Shown: one piece after another, positions 10,738-20,639 of the stretch
Layout of the letters: the number at the start of each line of letters is the position of its first letter
Position numbering within the stretch: the stretch's first letter is position 1
From: Cochliopodium minus
Lineage: Eukaryota > Discosea > Himatismenida > Cochliopodiidae
DNA length: 26,826 nt
Assembly (NCBI GenBank): GCA_024220525.1
Contig: JAMYWO010000007.1
Location: 22,944 to 49,769, forward strand
Direction: 5' to 3'
Program-made: the position numbers and the translations under genes
Notes under the pieces: generated by a model
Databases searched by the model: none
What the model was told of the DNA's origin: nothing
The model's input: the letters and a program-made list of their open reading frames with translations, nothing else

Positions 10738-13700
10738 AAATAAAAAATAAATAAAAATAAAATAAATTTTTTTTTTTTAGGCAATTTCAAAGATAGTGGG
10801 TATTGGAAGGTTTCAGTCCACAAAAGAACAAATTGACATTTTGAATAAATTGACAGAAATAGCCTCAGATAGCTCTGGAATTTCTTTCATTTTTGGCACT
10901 TCAGAGAACGACAGCTCTGAATCTCCTGTAGATGTTTCCTTTCTTGCTTCATCAATTTTAAATTCTATTCAAAAGTACATCAATACCAAGTCAAAAAAAA
11001 TTATGATCATTTTAGAAGGTAAAAATTTGGGAATATTGTTTACTATTCATTTTAATCATTAAAATGTATTTTGTAATTTTAGATATGGAAGCTTCAGATT
11101 CTAGTTCTCAATCACTTTTAATTCAAATGACGAGAATATGTGCATCTTCTCCAAGAGTGTACAAAAAAAATATTTTTTCTTTTTTAAAATTTTAATTTTT
11201 TTTTTGTCAAAAGATATCCTTTTACCCTTGTAATCGTTGAAAGGGTAGCTACTTCTAATACTCCACACAGTGAATGGATAGAAAAGTGTATAGACATAGC
11301 AACCAACTCTCACAGTCTTTCTTGCTCTTTGAAACCTTTCTCAACAGAAAATATAGAAGAGATCTTGGAGAAATTCTCTTTTTCAAACTCTTTCGTTCAA
11401 TCGAACTCTTCGAAAATTCATGTCCAATCTAATGGAAACCCTCTCAATGTTCTACTCATTCTAAAACACATTTGTAACAAAGATTTCTTAGAAATATCTC
11501 AAAGTGGATACACTTTTTGCCACGGAAGTAAACTAATTTTTTTTTTAAATTTTTTTTTAATTTTTTTTTAAAAAAAATTGTTTAGTTACATTTGAAAAAA
11601 TAAGACTTCCTTCAGGTAAAAATTCAATCAAAAAAAAACTACGTATAAAATAATTTTTTTTTTTTTTTTTAGAAATGATTGATCAGATGGTGGAACAGTT
11701 GAAACAAGTGGACGAGAAAATGATCAACATCTTGATTTGTGCTTCCCAAATAGGTTTCATTTTCGAGGAGAAGCTGATCGCCAAATCCATGCACATACCT
11801 GTTCTAAAAGTTAGTCAAAAACTGTTTCACATTCAAAATAAATGGGGAATAATAGCAGATTTAAGAGACGAAGACTGTAAAAAAAAATGATTTATTCTTT
11901 TTTTTATTTTTTATTTTCTTATTTTTATCATTTTTATAATTATTTTTTATTGTTTTATTTTATTTCGTTTTTTATCATTTTATTTTTTTTATTAGCCAAT
12001 AGTGTTTTTATTTTTATTTTAACTTATTTTATTTCATATAGATTATTTTTTATAGTTTTGTTTTTATCATTTTATTTTTTATGTTAGGCAATGGTGTTTA
12101 TAAATTTGTTAATGCCAATTACATTGAAGCAGTTTACAAATATACATTCAACAAATCTTCCTTGTTTTCCGACTCCAAATTCATTCCTCAGCTAATCAAA
12201 CAGTACAACTCTCAACTAAGTTATTCTTTGGAAGAGATTTTGAAAAAGGGAGATGGAAACAGCGAAAAAGTATACAAGCTTTCTGATTACTCTCATATTG
12301 CAGGTCTTTCTAAAATTTGTTTCGAGTATTCTTTTAAAAGGTAAATTATTTTCTTTTTAAAAATGCTAATTGTCAAATTTTCAAAGACAATACATAATAA
12401 AATTAAAATAAAATAAAATCATTAAATTGAATATAATAAAAAATAAACAAAACAAAAATTAATTTTTAAAACTTTATTTTTCATTTTAGTGCATTTATTG
12501 CTTGTAGTAATTGGTCGTTTAAAGAATGCTTAATTTATGCCGAAAGAGGTATTTTTTATTAAATATTTTTTATTGATTATTACTTAATTAATTTAAGCAA
12601 TCGAGATTGGCATTAAAATGGGAATCAAGAAACACAGAGTCAAACAAAAAAATTTCATAGAAGATGTACAAGAAAAAGACAAGAATTTCTCCGAAGATAA
12701 TTCAGAAAATTTCTACAATATATGTATCCTATGTGCTAAAATGTACTTGAATATAGATGTTTGAAAAAATTTTTTTCTTTTTTAATTTACTTTATTTTTA
12801 TTTTATTTTATTTCTTTTTTTAACTTTCTTTTAAATTTTTATTTCTGTTTTATTTTTCTTTATTTTTTTAAAAAGCCTTTCACAATGAACAATAAAGTTG
12901 TGAGTGTTCTGACACATTTAGAAGACACCGACCAAGTTTTGATTTTGAGATCTCTTGCGTTTTCTTACCAAGGAAAATTTGAAGATTCCCTCAAAATAGC
13001 CACTCCACTTCTCACCTACAAAGAAAACGATCCAAATAGTAGTTGGGTGGTAGGGTAAAGAAAAATTTTTTTAATTTTTTTATGTTTTATTTTATTTCTT
13101 ATTTAATTATTTCATATTTTAAAGTAATGCTGCTTGGAGTTGTTTGTATGCAAATTTCAGATCAAACAATAATGAGTCAATGAAAAATTGTTTGTATATT
13201 GCAGATGACGCAGAAAAAATTCTTGAAAAGCATAACAACGATAAAAACTTGATGCAAATTTTGGCCAAAATAATTAATGTCAAAGGTTTTCAATTTATTT
13301 TAAATATTTTCTTATTATTTAAATATATTGTTTTGTTTATTTTTTTTTGTAAAAAAGGAATGATTCAATACCATCTTTCGGATTTTAAAAGTGCAGAAAA
13401 AAATTATTTGAAATCATTTGATCTAAATGAAAAGACAGGTAATCCATTGGGAAAAGCAATTTGTTGTGGTTTATTGGTAATTATTTACATTATTTTTTTC
13501 AAAAATTTTTTTAATTTTTTAAAAGGCAAGACTTTATAAATCTTACGGTGAACAAGCTACAGAGGAGCACTCAAAGGTTGAAAATTACAACAAGGCTCTT
13601 GATTTTTTCAAGAAAAATGAATCCATCTCCATCAACGTAGACAGTATCTTTGGGGTTGTTGTCATACCATATTCCGTAAAAAAATTCTTTCGAGAATAAA

Positions 13701-14135
13701 AAATTTTTCATATAAATTATATATTTTTATATTTTTAATTTATTATTTTAAATATTAATTTATTCTTTAATCATTAATTTTAATTTATTTTTTTTTGAAT
13801 AGATTTCAGAAATTTATTATAGATTGGGAGATTTAAAAAATTCGGAAATTTATTCTATTACTGCCAAACAAAGGTGTATCAAGCACAACTATTTCATGGA
13901 CATCCACATCCAGAGCGGAGCCCTCTTGATCGAACTCAACCTCCAAAACCAAAAGATGAAAGAAGCCGAGAAAGAAATGAGTGAGACCATAAATTTTATT
14001 CTTAACAAGAAGAAAGAAAAGTTTATCAATGCTGACAACTCTGTTTCCTTGAAACGTTTGAGAGATTATGTTTTGTACAATAAGTTGGATTTCCCAAAAC
14101 TTATTGAAGCTATTGATGTTGCTATTGGAAAGTAG
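8643..14135 (+). CDS. Seven-span membrane protein with STAND (AAA_16) NTPase and TPR-like tail
   Basis: Exons: 8643-8871, 8927-9697, 9773-10257, 10316-10343, 10400-10527, 10781-11018, 11083-11158, 11214-11527, 11586-11615, 11673-11876, 12088-12340, 12490-12548, 12598-12758, 12876-13054, 13125-13285, 13358-13476, 13526-13675, 13803-14135; 1305 residues, every junction in frame. Signal peptide 1-23 and an ectodomain to about 200 come first. About seven hydrophobic spans follow (near 202-221, 247-267, 283-305, 316-338, 345-367, 383-405, 412-432). A cytosolic NTPase starts at LPFVGH (472): Walker A GIRGCGKS 500-507, Walker B IMIILED 621-627 followed by MEASDSSSQSLL, then LKPFSTENIEEIL and SNGNPLNVLL, typical of AAA_16/STAND ATPases. 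A winged-helix-like part (ICASQIGFIFEEKLI, YKFVNANYIEAVY) and helical TPR-like repeats follow. No cyclase or kinase domain is present. Probably a receptor or sensor with an intracellular STAND switch; ligand unknown. Confidence 0.82.
10556..10766. repeat. A-rich 7-bp tandem repeat inside an intron
   Basis: The intron 10528-10780 of the seven-span/STAND gene consists mostly of A-runs broken by single T. From about 10630 the T recurs every seven bases for roughly 15 units (AAAAAAT). Long A-tract phasing like this can bend or stiffen DNA and is prone to slippage in replication and assembly. No coding content; apparent Phe-rich minus-strand reading frames here are artefacts. Confidence 0.8.
11967..12102 (+). 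repeat. Partial tandem duplication covering a 3' splice site
   Basis: The segments starting at 11967 and 12059 match closely over about 44 bases: gttttttatcattttat..., ending attagccaatagtg in the first and gttaggcaatggtg in the second. The unit offset is 92 bp. The second copy holds the acceptor of exon 11 (12088) of the STAND gene and the exon's first bases. The first copy therefore carries a decoy acceptor (attag at about 11995) and a decayed copy of the exon start, which soon runs into a stop. Confidence 0.6.
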
Positions 14136-14245
14136 CTTTTTTTTTTTGTTGTTATTCAAATTTATAATTAAATCAATTTTAATTTTTTTTAATTTTTATA
14201 AAAAAATAAAAAAAACGATATTTCATTTTTCAAAAAGAATATAAT

Positions 14246-15517
14246 ATGACTTCTCATCAAATGAAAATATGTATTCTTGGAGGTAATTTTATTTGATTTT
14301 ATATTCTCCTTGTGATTTCATTTGTATGATTTATAAAAAGGAATATCCGTTGGGAAAACTGGTACCTGATATTTCTCAAAATTATTCATTTTTTAAATTC
14401 TCCAATCCTATTAGCGATGTCAATCAAATTCATATCAGGTAATCCCTACAACGAAAAAAAAAATTTATATATTTAAGAAAATTATTATCATTTTTTTTAA
14501 AAAGGTCAATTTCTTGATCAATATGATCCCACAATTGGTATCTTTCTCCATCTAATTTCAATTAAAATTCATCCAATAATTTTTTATTGAACAGAGGATA
14601 GTAAGAAAATATGAAAATTTATTCTGTAATTCTGATTTATTGGGATATTGATAGGTTATACTAGGTATCTCTGCTCTTTATTTTTTTGTTCGTTCAACAA
14701 TTATTCAAAATTTAAATTCAATTACGCCTATTTTCCATATTAGAAACATGGATATCGATAATATTCCTTGTGTGATCAACATACAAGATACTTCAGGTCA
14801 AGATGAATTTCTATTGTTGAGATCAGGTAAAATAAATAAAATTCTATCACTAAAAACCACAACTAGTTTTAATTAATCAATACACAATAAATGTTCTTTG
14901 ATTACACAATCAAATATTTTATATTAACTAGATAAAATTTAAAAATAATTTTATTTGACAATTTTTTTAGACATGTCCAAATTTACAACTTTGTTAGTGG
15001 ATATTAATTTATAACCAACAAATTTTGAACTGTAAAGTTTTACAATTTTTTCACAATATCAAAAAATTTTTGGGCTCAATTAATTTTTTTCGAAAGCCTG
15101 TTTTAATTATTTTTTTTTTAATAAGGATGGATCAATGAATCAGATGCATTCATTTTAGTTTATTCAATTGACAACCAGAAATCATACAATGAAATCACCA
15201 ATATCTACCAAGATGTCATGAAAGTCAAACAAAAAAAGCAGATTATTGCTTTGGCAGCTAACAAATGTGACATCCAAAAGAGATCAGTCTCCAAAGAAAA
15301 AGGACTTGAACTTTCAAAAAAATTTTCATTGGAATATTTTGAATGTTCTGGTAAAAAAATCATTTTTATATTTTTTTTTTAATTTTTATTTTTTTGATCA
15401 GCCAAAGACAATGTTAATATTGAATGCATATTTGTTTATTGTGCTAGAGAAATCAGGAAGTACAGAAGCGAAAATATGAGTGTCAACAAAAATAAGGGAA
15501 TCTGTAATTTGTTATGA
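14246..15517 (+). CDS. Ras-family small GTPase with CAAX tail
   Basis: Exons: 14246-14282, 14341-14361, 14415-14438, 14505-14537, 14595-14600, 14655-14664, 14744-14826, 15126-15350, 15402-15517. They join in frame to 184 residues, the usual Ras length. G motifs: P-loop GGISVGKT (12-19), switch I YDPTIEDSY (34-42, identical to the classical Ras effector loop), DTSGQDEF (59-66) with the catalytic Gln63, NKCD, and ECSAK. The C-terminus CNLL is a CAAX box whose final Leu favours geranylgeranylation, so membrane attachment is expected. Two exons are only 6 and 10 nt long. P-loop positions matching Ras Gly12 and Gly13 are Ile14 and Ser15, an odd pair; Rheb has Arg-Ser there. Intron 7 (299 nt) is unusually long. 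Subfamily (Ras, Rap or Rheb-like) is not resolved. Confidence 0.93.
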
Positions 15518-15955
15518 TTATTTACTGATACAGAGATTTTTTGTAAATAAAATGTTTCTTGGATAAAATTTTTGGAGGATCTTATTTTGTAAAATAGTAA
15601 AAAAAAAATTAAGAATTTTGGTGTTTCTTTTTAGTTGATCCTTCCAACGGAAAATTTATCAAAAATGAAAAATGATTAAAAAATAATGAAAAAATAAATT
15701 TATTTTAAAATTGAATGAGGGTGCAACCAAAATTCTTGTGTTATCAAAAGTTTTAATTTGGACAATCAGAATTATTTTACAGGATCACTCAAAACACTTT
15801 TACAACTGTTCCAAATTTAAACTGTTGTAATATTTTTGGACATCCCTATTGATACATCCTGGAGTACAGAAAAAGAAAACAAAATCTTTTCGAGAAAAGA
15901 TACCCAAAGGAGATCAAAAGGAAATGTCCTAGAAGAATAAATTAAATAAAAAAAA
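15518..15955. other. Intergenic region between the Ras and nuclease genes, with a possible small inverted-repeat element
   Basis: No gene was found in these 438 bases. A stretch at about 15718-15850 has ends that are imperfect inverted repeats (gggtgcaaccaaaatt at the left; the reverse complement of the right end reads gggatgtccaaaaat). This could be a MITE-like fragment of about 130 bp. A perfect 12-bp inverted pair, AAGAATTTTGGT and ACCAAAATTCTT, also links 15611-15622 with 15728-15739. A similar motif (atgtccaaatttacaac) lies near 14973 in the long Ras intron. No clear target duplication was seen. Confidence 0.3.
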
Positions 15956-17812
15956 ATGAAAATTTTGTTCTTGATTTTTTCCCTATTATTTATTTCCATT
16001 CTTCCTATTGCTAATTGTTGGGGATGGTTAGGTCATTCTGCTATTGGGCAAATAGCATTCGAAAGATTGAGCGCACAAGATAAGCTCGTAATCCAACATT
16101 ATTTGAAGAATTTATCCTTGGCAGATGTTGCACCACAACCAGATCAATATGCGTAAAAAAAAGAAGAAATTATATTTTCGTATTTTTTAAAAAATTCTGA
16201 TGATAATTCTTTTTTTTTTTTGAAAATATAGTTATAGCAGGTAAAATTTAAGATAACGAAGGGAAATTTATTGATGTTCATACAGAAAGATGATAACGAA
16301 TATTATAATATCATTTCCAATTAATTGAATTATTTAAATATATTTGAAACAACTGTTTTTTTTACATTTCCTTTTTTGTTATCAAATAATAAAAGTGGAG
16401 GAAAATGGTCAGCACCACTTCACTACTTAAATTTGCCAAGAAATGCAACAGGATACACCAGTTCAGAGTAAAAAAAAAAAATTAAAATTTTTTGTTTTTC
16501 TATCTTCTTTAATATTTATTTTTATATTTTATAAATATCTTTATTTTCATATTGTTAATATTTTTAGTTGCCCAGACCCTCCAAGTTGCAACGTAAAGGC
16601 AATCGCCAACTACACTTCCATTTTAACCAAAGAAGGAAAGTTGGGTCCATTTTGCAGCTCCGAATACAACCCTACCTCCATTGGTAAAATAAAAAAAAGA
16701 GAATTCTCAATTAATTTCATACCATTTAATTTTTTTTTTAATAAGAACCTTGTGCTCTCATTTTCCTTACTCATTTTGTTGGGGGTAATTTGAAATAACC
16801 ATTTTAAAAAATTTTATTGTAAAAATCCAGAAATCATTATTTTTTTCTTTTATCTATTTTTTTGATATTATTTTAAAACCATTAATTTCTTTTTTAAACA
16901 CCATATTTATATCATTTATTTTTATTTATCTTTTCTTAGACATCCATCAACCTTTGCATTGTGGGTATGGATATGACGAGGGTGGAAATTTGGTGAAAGT
17001 CGACTACTACAGCAAGCATACCGAGCTTCATGAAGGTTTGGAAAAAATAAAAATGAAAAAATAAAAATAAAAATAAAATATAAAAAAATTATAAAAATAA
17101 ATATAAATAAAAATTAGTTTGGGATACTTTAATGATTGAAAACGTAAGATTATTTTCTTTTTAATTTTTTCTTTTTGAAATTTAAATTTTTTAATTTTTT
17201 CAGGTTACTGGAACTAACAATTATTCTTTGCTCGTTCAAAACATCCAAAAAACTATTGACAATTATCCTTCCATGGTCACCTATTATTTGAACAACATGG
17301 ATGTTGTAACGTAAGTCTCAAAATTATTCAAAACTAAAATTAAAATTAAAATTTTTAAAAAATAGATGGGCAAATGAAAGTAAAAAAAAAAAATCAATAT
17401 TTTTTAATTAATTTTTATATTATTTTTAATTTAATTTATTTTAATATATTTAAAATTTGTTTATTTTTTTTATTATTTAAAATTTGTTTTTTTTTTGTTT
17501 ATTTTTTTTTTAAAATCAGGTTTTGATTATGTAAGGAATACTTGCTACGTATATTCTGCTTCAGAAAGAAATATGAAAGAAGAGCCACAGTTGGGAACAT
17601 GGTATTTTGATAGAAACATCCCTTTTGTCTACCAAAGGTACTTTTAAAAAAATAATTAATTTTTTCATTTTAATTAATTTTTAATTTTTTTCTCTTGTTT
17701 TTTTTCTAGACTTACTGCAGCTAGTGTCAGACTTGCAAAACTTTTGTCTCAAATCTTCAATGGAGGATCAAACAATTTTTTGGAGCTTTTTAAAACATAC
17801 ATGAAAAAATAA
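15956..17812 (+). CDS. Secreted S1/P1-type zinc nuclease
   Basis: Exons: 15956-16152, 16232-16240, 16396-16467, 16568-16683, 16746-16784, 16940-17035, 17118-17143, 17204-17310, 17366-17379, 17520-17637, 17710-17812; 298 residues, all junctions in frame. A signal peptide (1-21, ending ANC) leaves a mature N-terminus WGWLGH. All nine P1 nuclease zinc ligands can be placed: W22, H27, D63, H78, H141, D145, H151, H175, D179. Within each ligand cluster their spacing matches that of P1. The start is fixed by the signal peptide and by Trp22 as first mature residue, which in this family binds zinc through its amino group. Expected activity: single-strand DNA/RNA cleavage and 3'-nucleotidase in the secretory, lysosomal or extracellular compartment, for nucleic acid or phosphate scavenging. 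Exons 2 (9 nt) and 9 (14 nt) are very small. Confidence 0.93.
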
Positions 17813-17956
17813 ATTTTTTATTTTTGAATAAATACAAATTTTTTAAATAACTCCAATTACTTTGCTTTAGAGTATTCTGGACTAAAATAACAAAAATTAT
17901 TTAAAAATATCACAAAAATTAATAAAAAAATTTTTAATTAGGAAAAGTTTTTTTTT

Positions 17957-20250
17957 TTATCTTTTAAAAGAAACAAAACCAAAAAGGCTGCTCAAGCCAG
18001 ACTTCAAAGTACCAAAAAAACTCTTCTTTGGAACGTTTGTACCTGCCTTGATGATCTCACTAGCTTGGTTGCCATTTAACTTTGGATACATCATCTTGAG
18101 ATCTTCATAATTCATGATCTTTTGGTGGGCTTTCTTTTGGTAGGAGCGATCTACATAGCAGATTGCTTCCTTCTCTACGATCCAGTTGTCGTCTTCTTTG
18201 TATAACTTCAAATTTTTTCTTTCATTGTAAGCAACACTATCATTTTTCCTAAAATAGAAATTCAAAATTAAAATGAAACAGATTCAAGTTTAACATTTAA
18301 ATTTTTACATAAGATTTTTGAGGGTAAGGTTGATAAGATCCCTCCATTGAGATGCTTGGGAAGAACCTCTCTGTGCTTTCATTGTTCTCTGTCCAGAAGG
18401 AGAAACCAAAACTAACAAAGAAGGGTCTTTGTCTTTCAAAAAAAAAAATGAATACAAAAATAATAAAAAGGTATAATTGAAATACCTTGGACAATGAACA
18501 AAGAGTGAATTTCTATTATAGTATCAACCAACAAAGAATCTTCATTTTCTTCGTCTTTGAATGCGATAATAAAATACTCCTCTAACAAGAAGCAGAAATA
18601 CTCCTCTATGAAAAGCTCGTTCTCGTCATCAAAATTCTCTTCATAGAAGACATCTTCCTGGATGAGCTTTCTTGCTCTGTCTTTGAGTATCTCCTCTCTA
18701 CAACTCTTGTCAAATCTCATTATCAGACCAGAGAAACCTTCTTTTTGATGAACCTAAATGTAATAAATGAAATTTAATTATTTATTTTCGATTTGAAATT
18801 TCAAAAAAATTTTTTTTACCAGGTTAATTGATTGATTGATTTGCTTGCAGATGTTTTCTGTGACTTCTACGCTCTTCTCTAGGCAGCTGTAGTCGGGATG
18901 GTCGATGCTTGTGTACTTGAAAATGGATTGAAACAAAAGAGGATAGCGTGTAATTCTTTGTGCAGGGAGAACCAACAAAGATTGCTTTAATATAAACAAT
19001 CAATATGATAAGATATAATTTGATAATAGGAATGAATTATATTTGAAGAAATTTGTAAAAAAATATTATATTTTGGAGGAAATTTCTTTTTATACCAAAG
19101 TATAGAAGGTTTGTTTCTTCTCATTTGCAAGTTTTCTTAGCTTGGAATTGAAAATATTTCCGATATTCTTCATCACTTTCTCATTTTTGGAGAGATATTC
19201 GATATAGATTTTGAGGAAGGGAGATACCTTTGGAATAACATCTCCAATCATCAGATTTTCGTTGTCATCTTTGCATTTGTCGAATCTTTCTCTGAAATTC
19301 TCATAGATCTGCCTGTTAAGCTCATAGATGGATTCAATATTTGAGAACACTTGATTGATCTCTTCTTCATTCATTATCTTCCTCTTTCTTATTGGAATAA
19401 TGAAGTCATTTATCAAAGTTTTCAATTGATCGACATAGATCTTTTCTGAATTGAGTAATTCTTTGACAGAACTGATTCTCTTTTTCAATCTATTGTTGAT
19501 TCAAATGGGTATATGAAAAACATGATAATAAAAAAAATGAACTTTATTACCTTGAATTATGAAAGTTATTTTCATAATTTAGATGGTCCACGTTATACAA
19601 ATTTGTGCATCTTCCTGGTATATATCCAAATTGTTCATATATTTCTACATACCACCATCCCGATGAATCTATCTGAAGGATCTTTGCGTTTTCTCCAATA
19701 AAGCATGACAATTCATTCTCTCCTCCTGATTTGAAGTTCTCTATGATGGTGGATATTTGATTTATTGGCTCATTTATCTTGTCAAAATTGGGTTCATAAT
19801 CAATCTCTTTTTCGAATATTCTTTATTTTGGAATAATTTCAATTTTTTTATTTGAAAGAGATTATTATTACCTTTCTATGTTTTGATTCTTGAATTCCAA
19901 TTCAAATTTCTTTATTTTTTCTGTTACTTTTGCCTTTGTTCATTGTTTATAATTTTAATTTCAAAGATATTTTTGGAAAATAAAGTTACGTTTCTGCAAA
20001 ATCTTTTAACATGGTACATTCTTCTTAGTCTTTCTGCAACTAATGGATCTTCTTTTATGTTATAAATTTCTTCCTCTTCTTTGTCATCCTCTTCTTTAGT
20101 TAATACTTTCTCATTTCTAATTGATTCCACAAATTTCTTTTCTTTTTGTTGGATTATTTGTTTATTACTTGTAATCTTTTGATTCTTGAAATTCAATTTG
20201 TTGTTCAAATCAATGTTCAATTGATTTGGTTTTGTATTCTCTTTATTCAT
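17957..20250 (-). CDS. SH3-DH-PH Rho guanine nucleotide exchange factor
   Basis: Exons on the minus strand: 20250-19990, 19933-19872, 19820-19551, 19489-19096, 18984-18820, 18753-18486, 18432-18309, 18248-17957; 611 residues in frame. Residues 1-107 are charged and helical (KEEDDKEEEEIYN..., AERLRRMYHVKRF). An SH3 domain follows at about 132-187 (ELSCFIGENAKILQID, GWWYVEI, FGYIPG). The DH domain spans about 198-385, starting ISSVKELLNSEKIYVDQL and carrying the hallmark LLVLPAQRITRYPLLFQSI. A PH domain (385-514) follows and ends SQWRDLINLTL. The Ser/Lys/Phe-rich tail ends GFVSFKR. It should catalyse GDP-GTP exchange on Rho/Rac-type GTPases at membranes, with SH3 recruiting Pro-rich partners. 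It converges with the nuclease gene (144 bp apart) and diverges from the MTMR14 gene. A Rac-binding PAK kinase lies 9 kb away. Confidence 0.92.
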
Positions 20251-20639
20251 AACGAATTTTTTTTAATTTATTTGTATTGTACAACCGTTATTATTATTTG
20301 ATAAAATTAAAAAATTGCGCAATTTTTTTGTATTCTTCATATCCAAGAGATAAAAAGAAATTCAAGAATATGAAACATGGAAAAACGAAAAATACCCCAA
20401 ATTGAACAGTTGGTTTCGATGGAAGACATATTTTTAAAAATAAAAATTATTTTACAAGAATGCAAAACAATTCATCTATAAAGCCATAAATAAATCCGAT
20501 TCTTGTTGATTTGATAGGTTTAAATTTTTTAATACATATTTTCTTTTTGATTACTTTCCATTTTGTATGGATGAAAACAATGTTTGAGAAAACATTTGCT
20601 GAAATATTAATAAATAATTGAATAAAAAATCAAAAAAAA
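20251..20639. promoter_or_regulatory. Divergent intergenic region between the RhoGEF and MTMR14 genes
   Basis: The 389 bp between two divergent start codons must hold both promoters. The region is AT-rich with A-runs before the MTMR14 ATG. Its standout is a 20-bp perfect palindrome at 20309-20328, consisting of TTGCGCAA flanked by six A and six T. The core is the only CG-containing island nearby and equals the classical C/EBP-type bZIP palindrome. No TATA box can be singled out in such AT-rich sequence. Confidence 0.45.

Noticed and set aside
10380-10823. Long Phe/Tyr-rich minus-strand reading frame
   Set aside because: It is the complement of the A-rich 7-bp repeat in an intron; pure low complexity with no exon-like composition.
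11877-12087. Small Phe-rich plus-strand frame between STAND exons
   Set aside because: It lies in a T-rich intron; the exons on both sides join in frame without it.
8643-14135. Adenylate or guanylate cyclase assignment for the STAND gene
   Set aside because: AAA_16 plus TPR is typical of some soluble cyclases, but no cyclase catalytic motif is visible in any exon.
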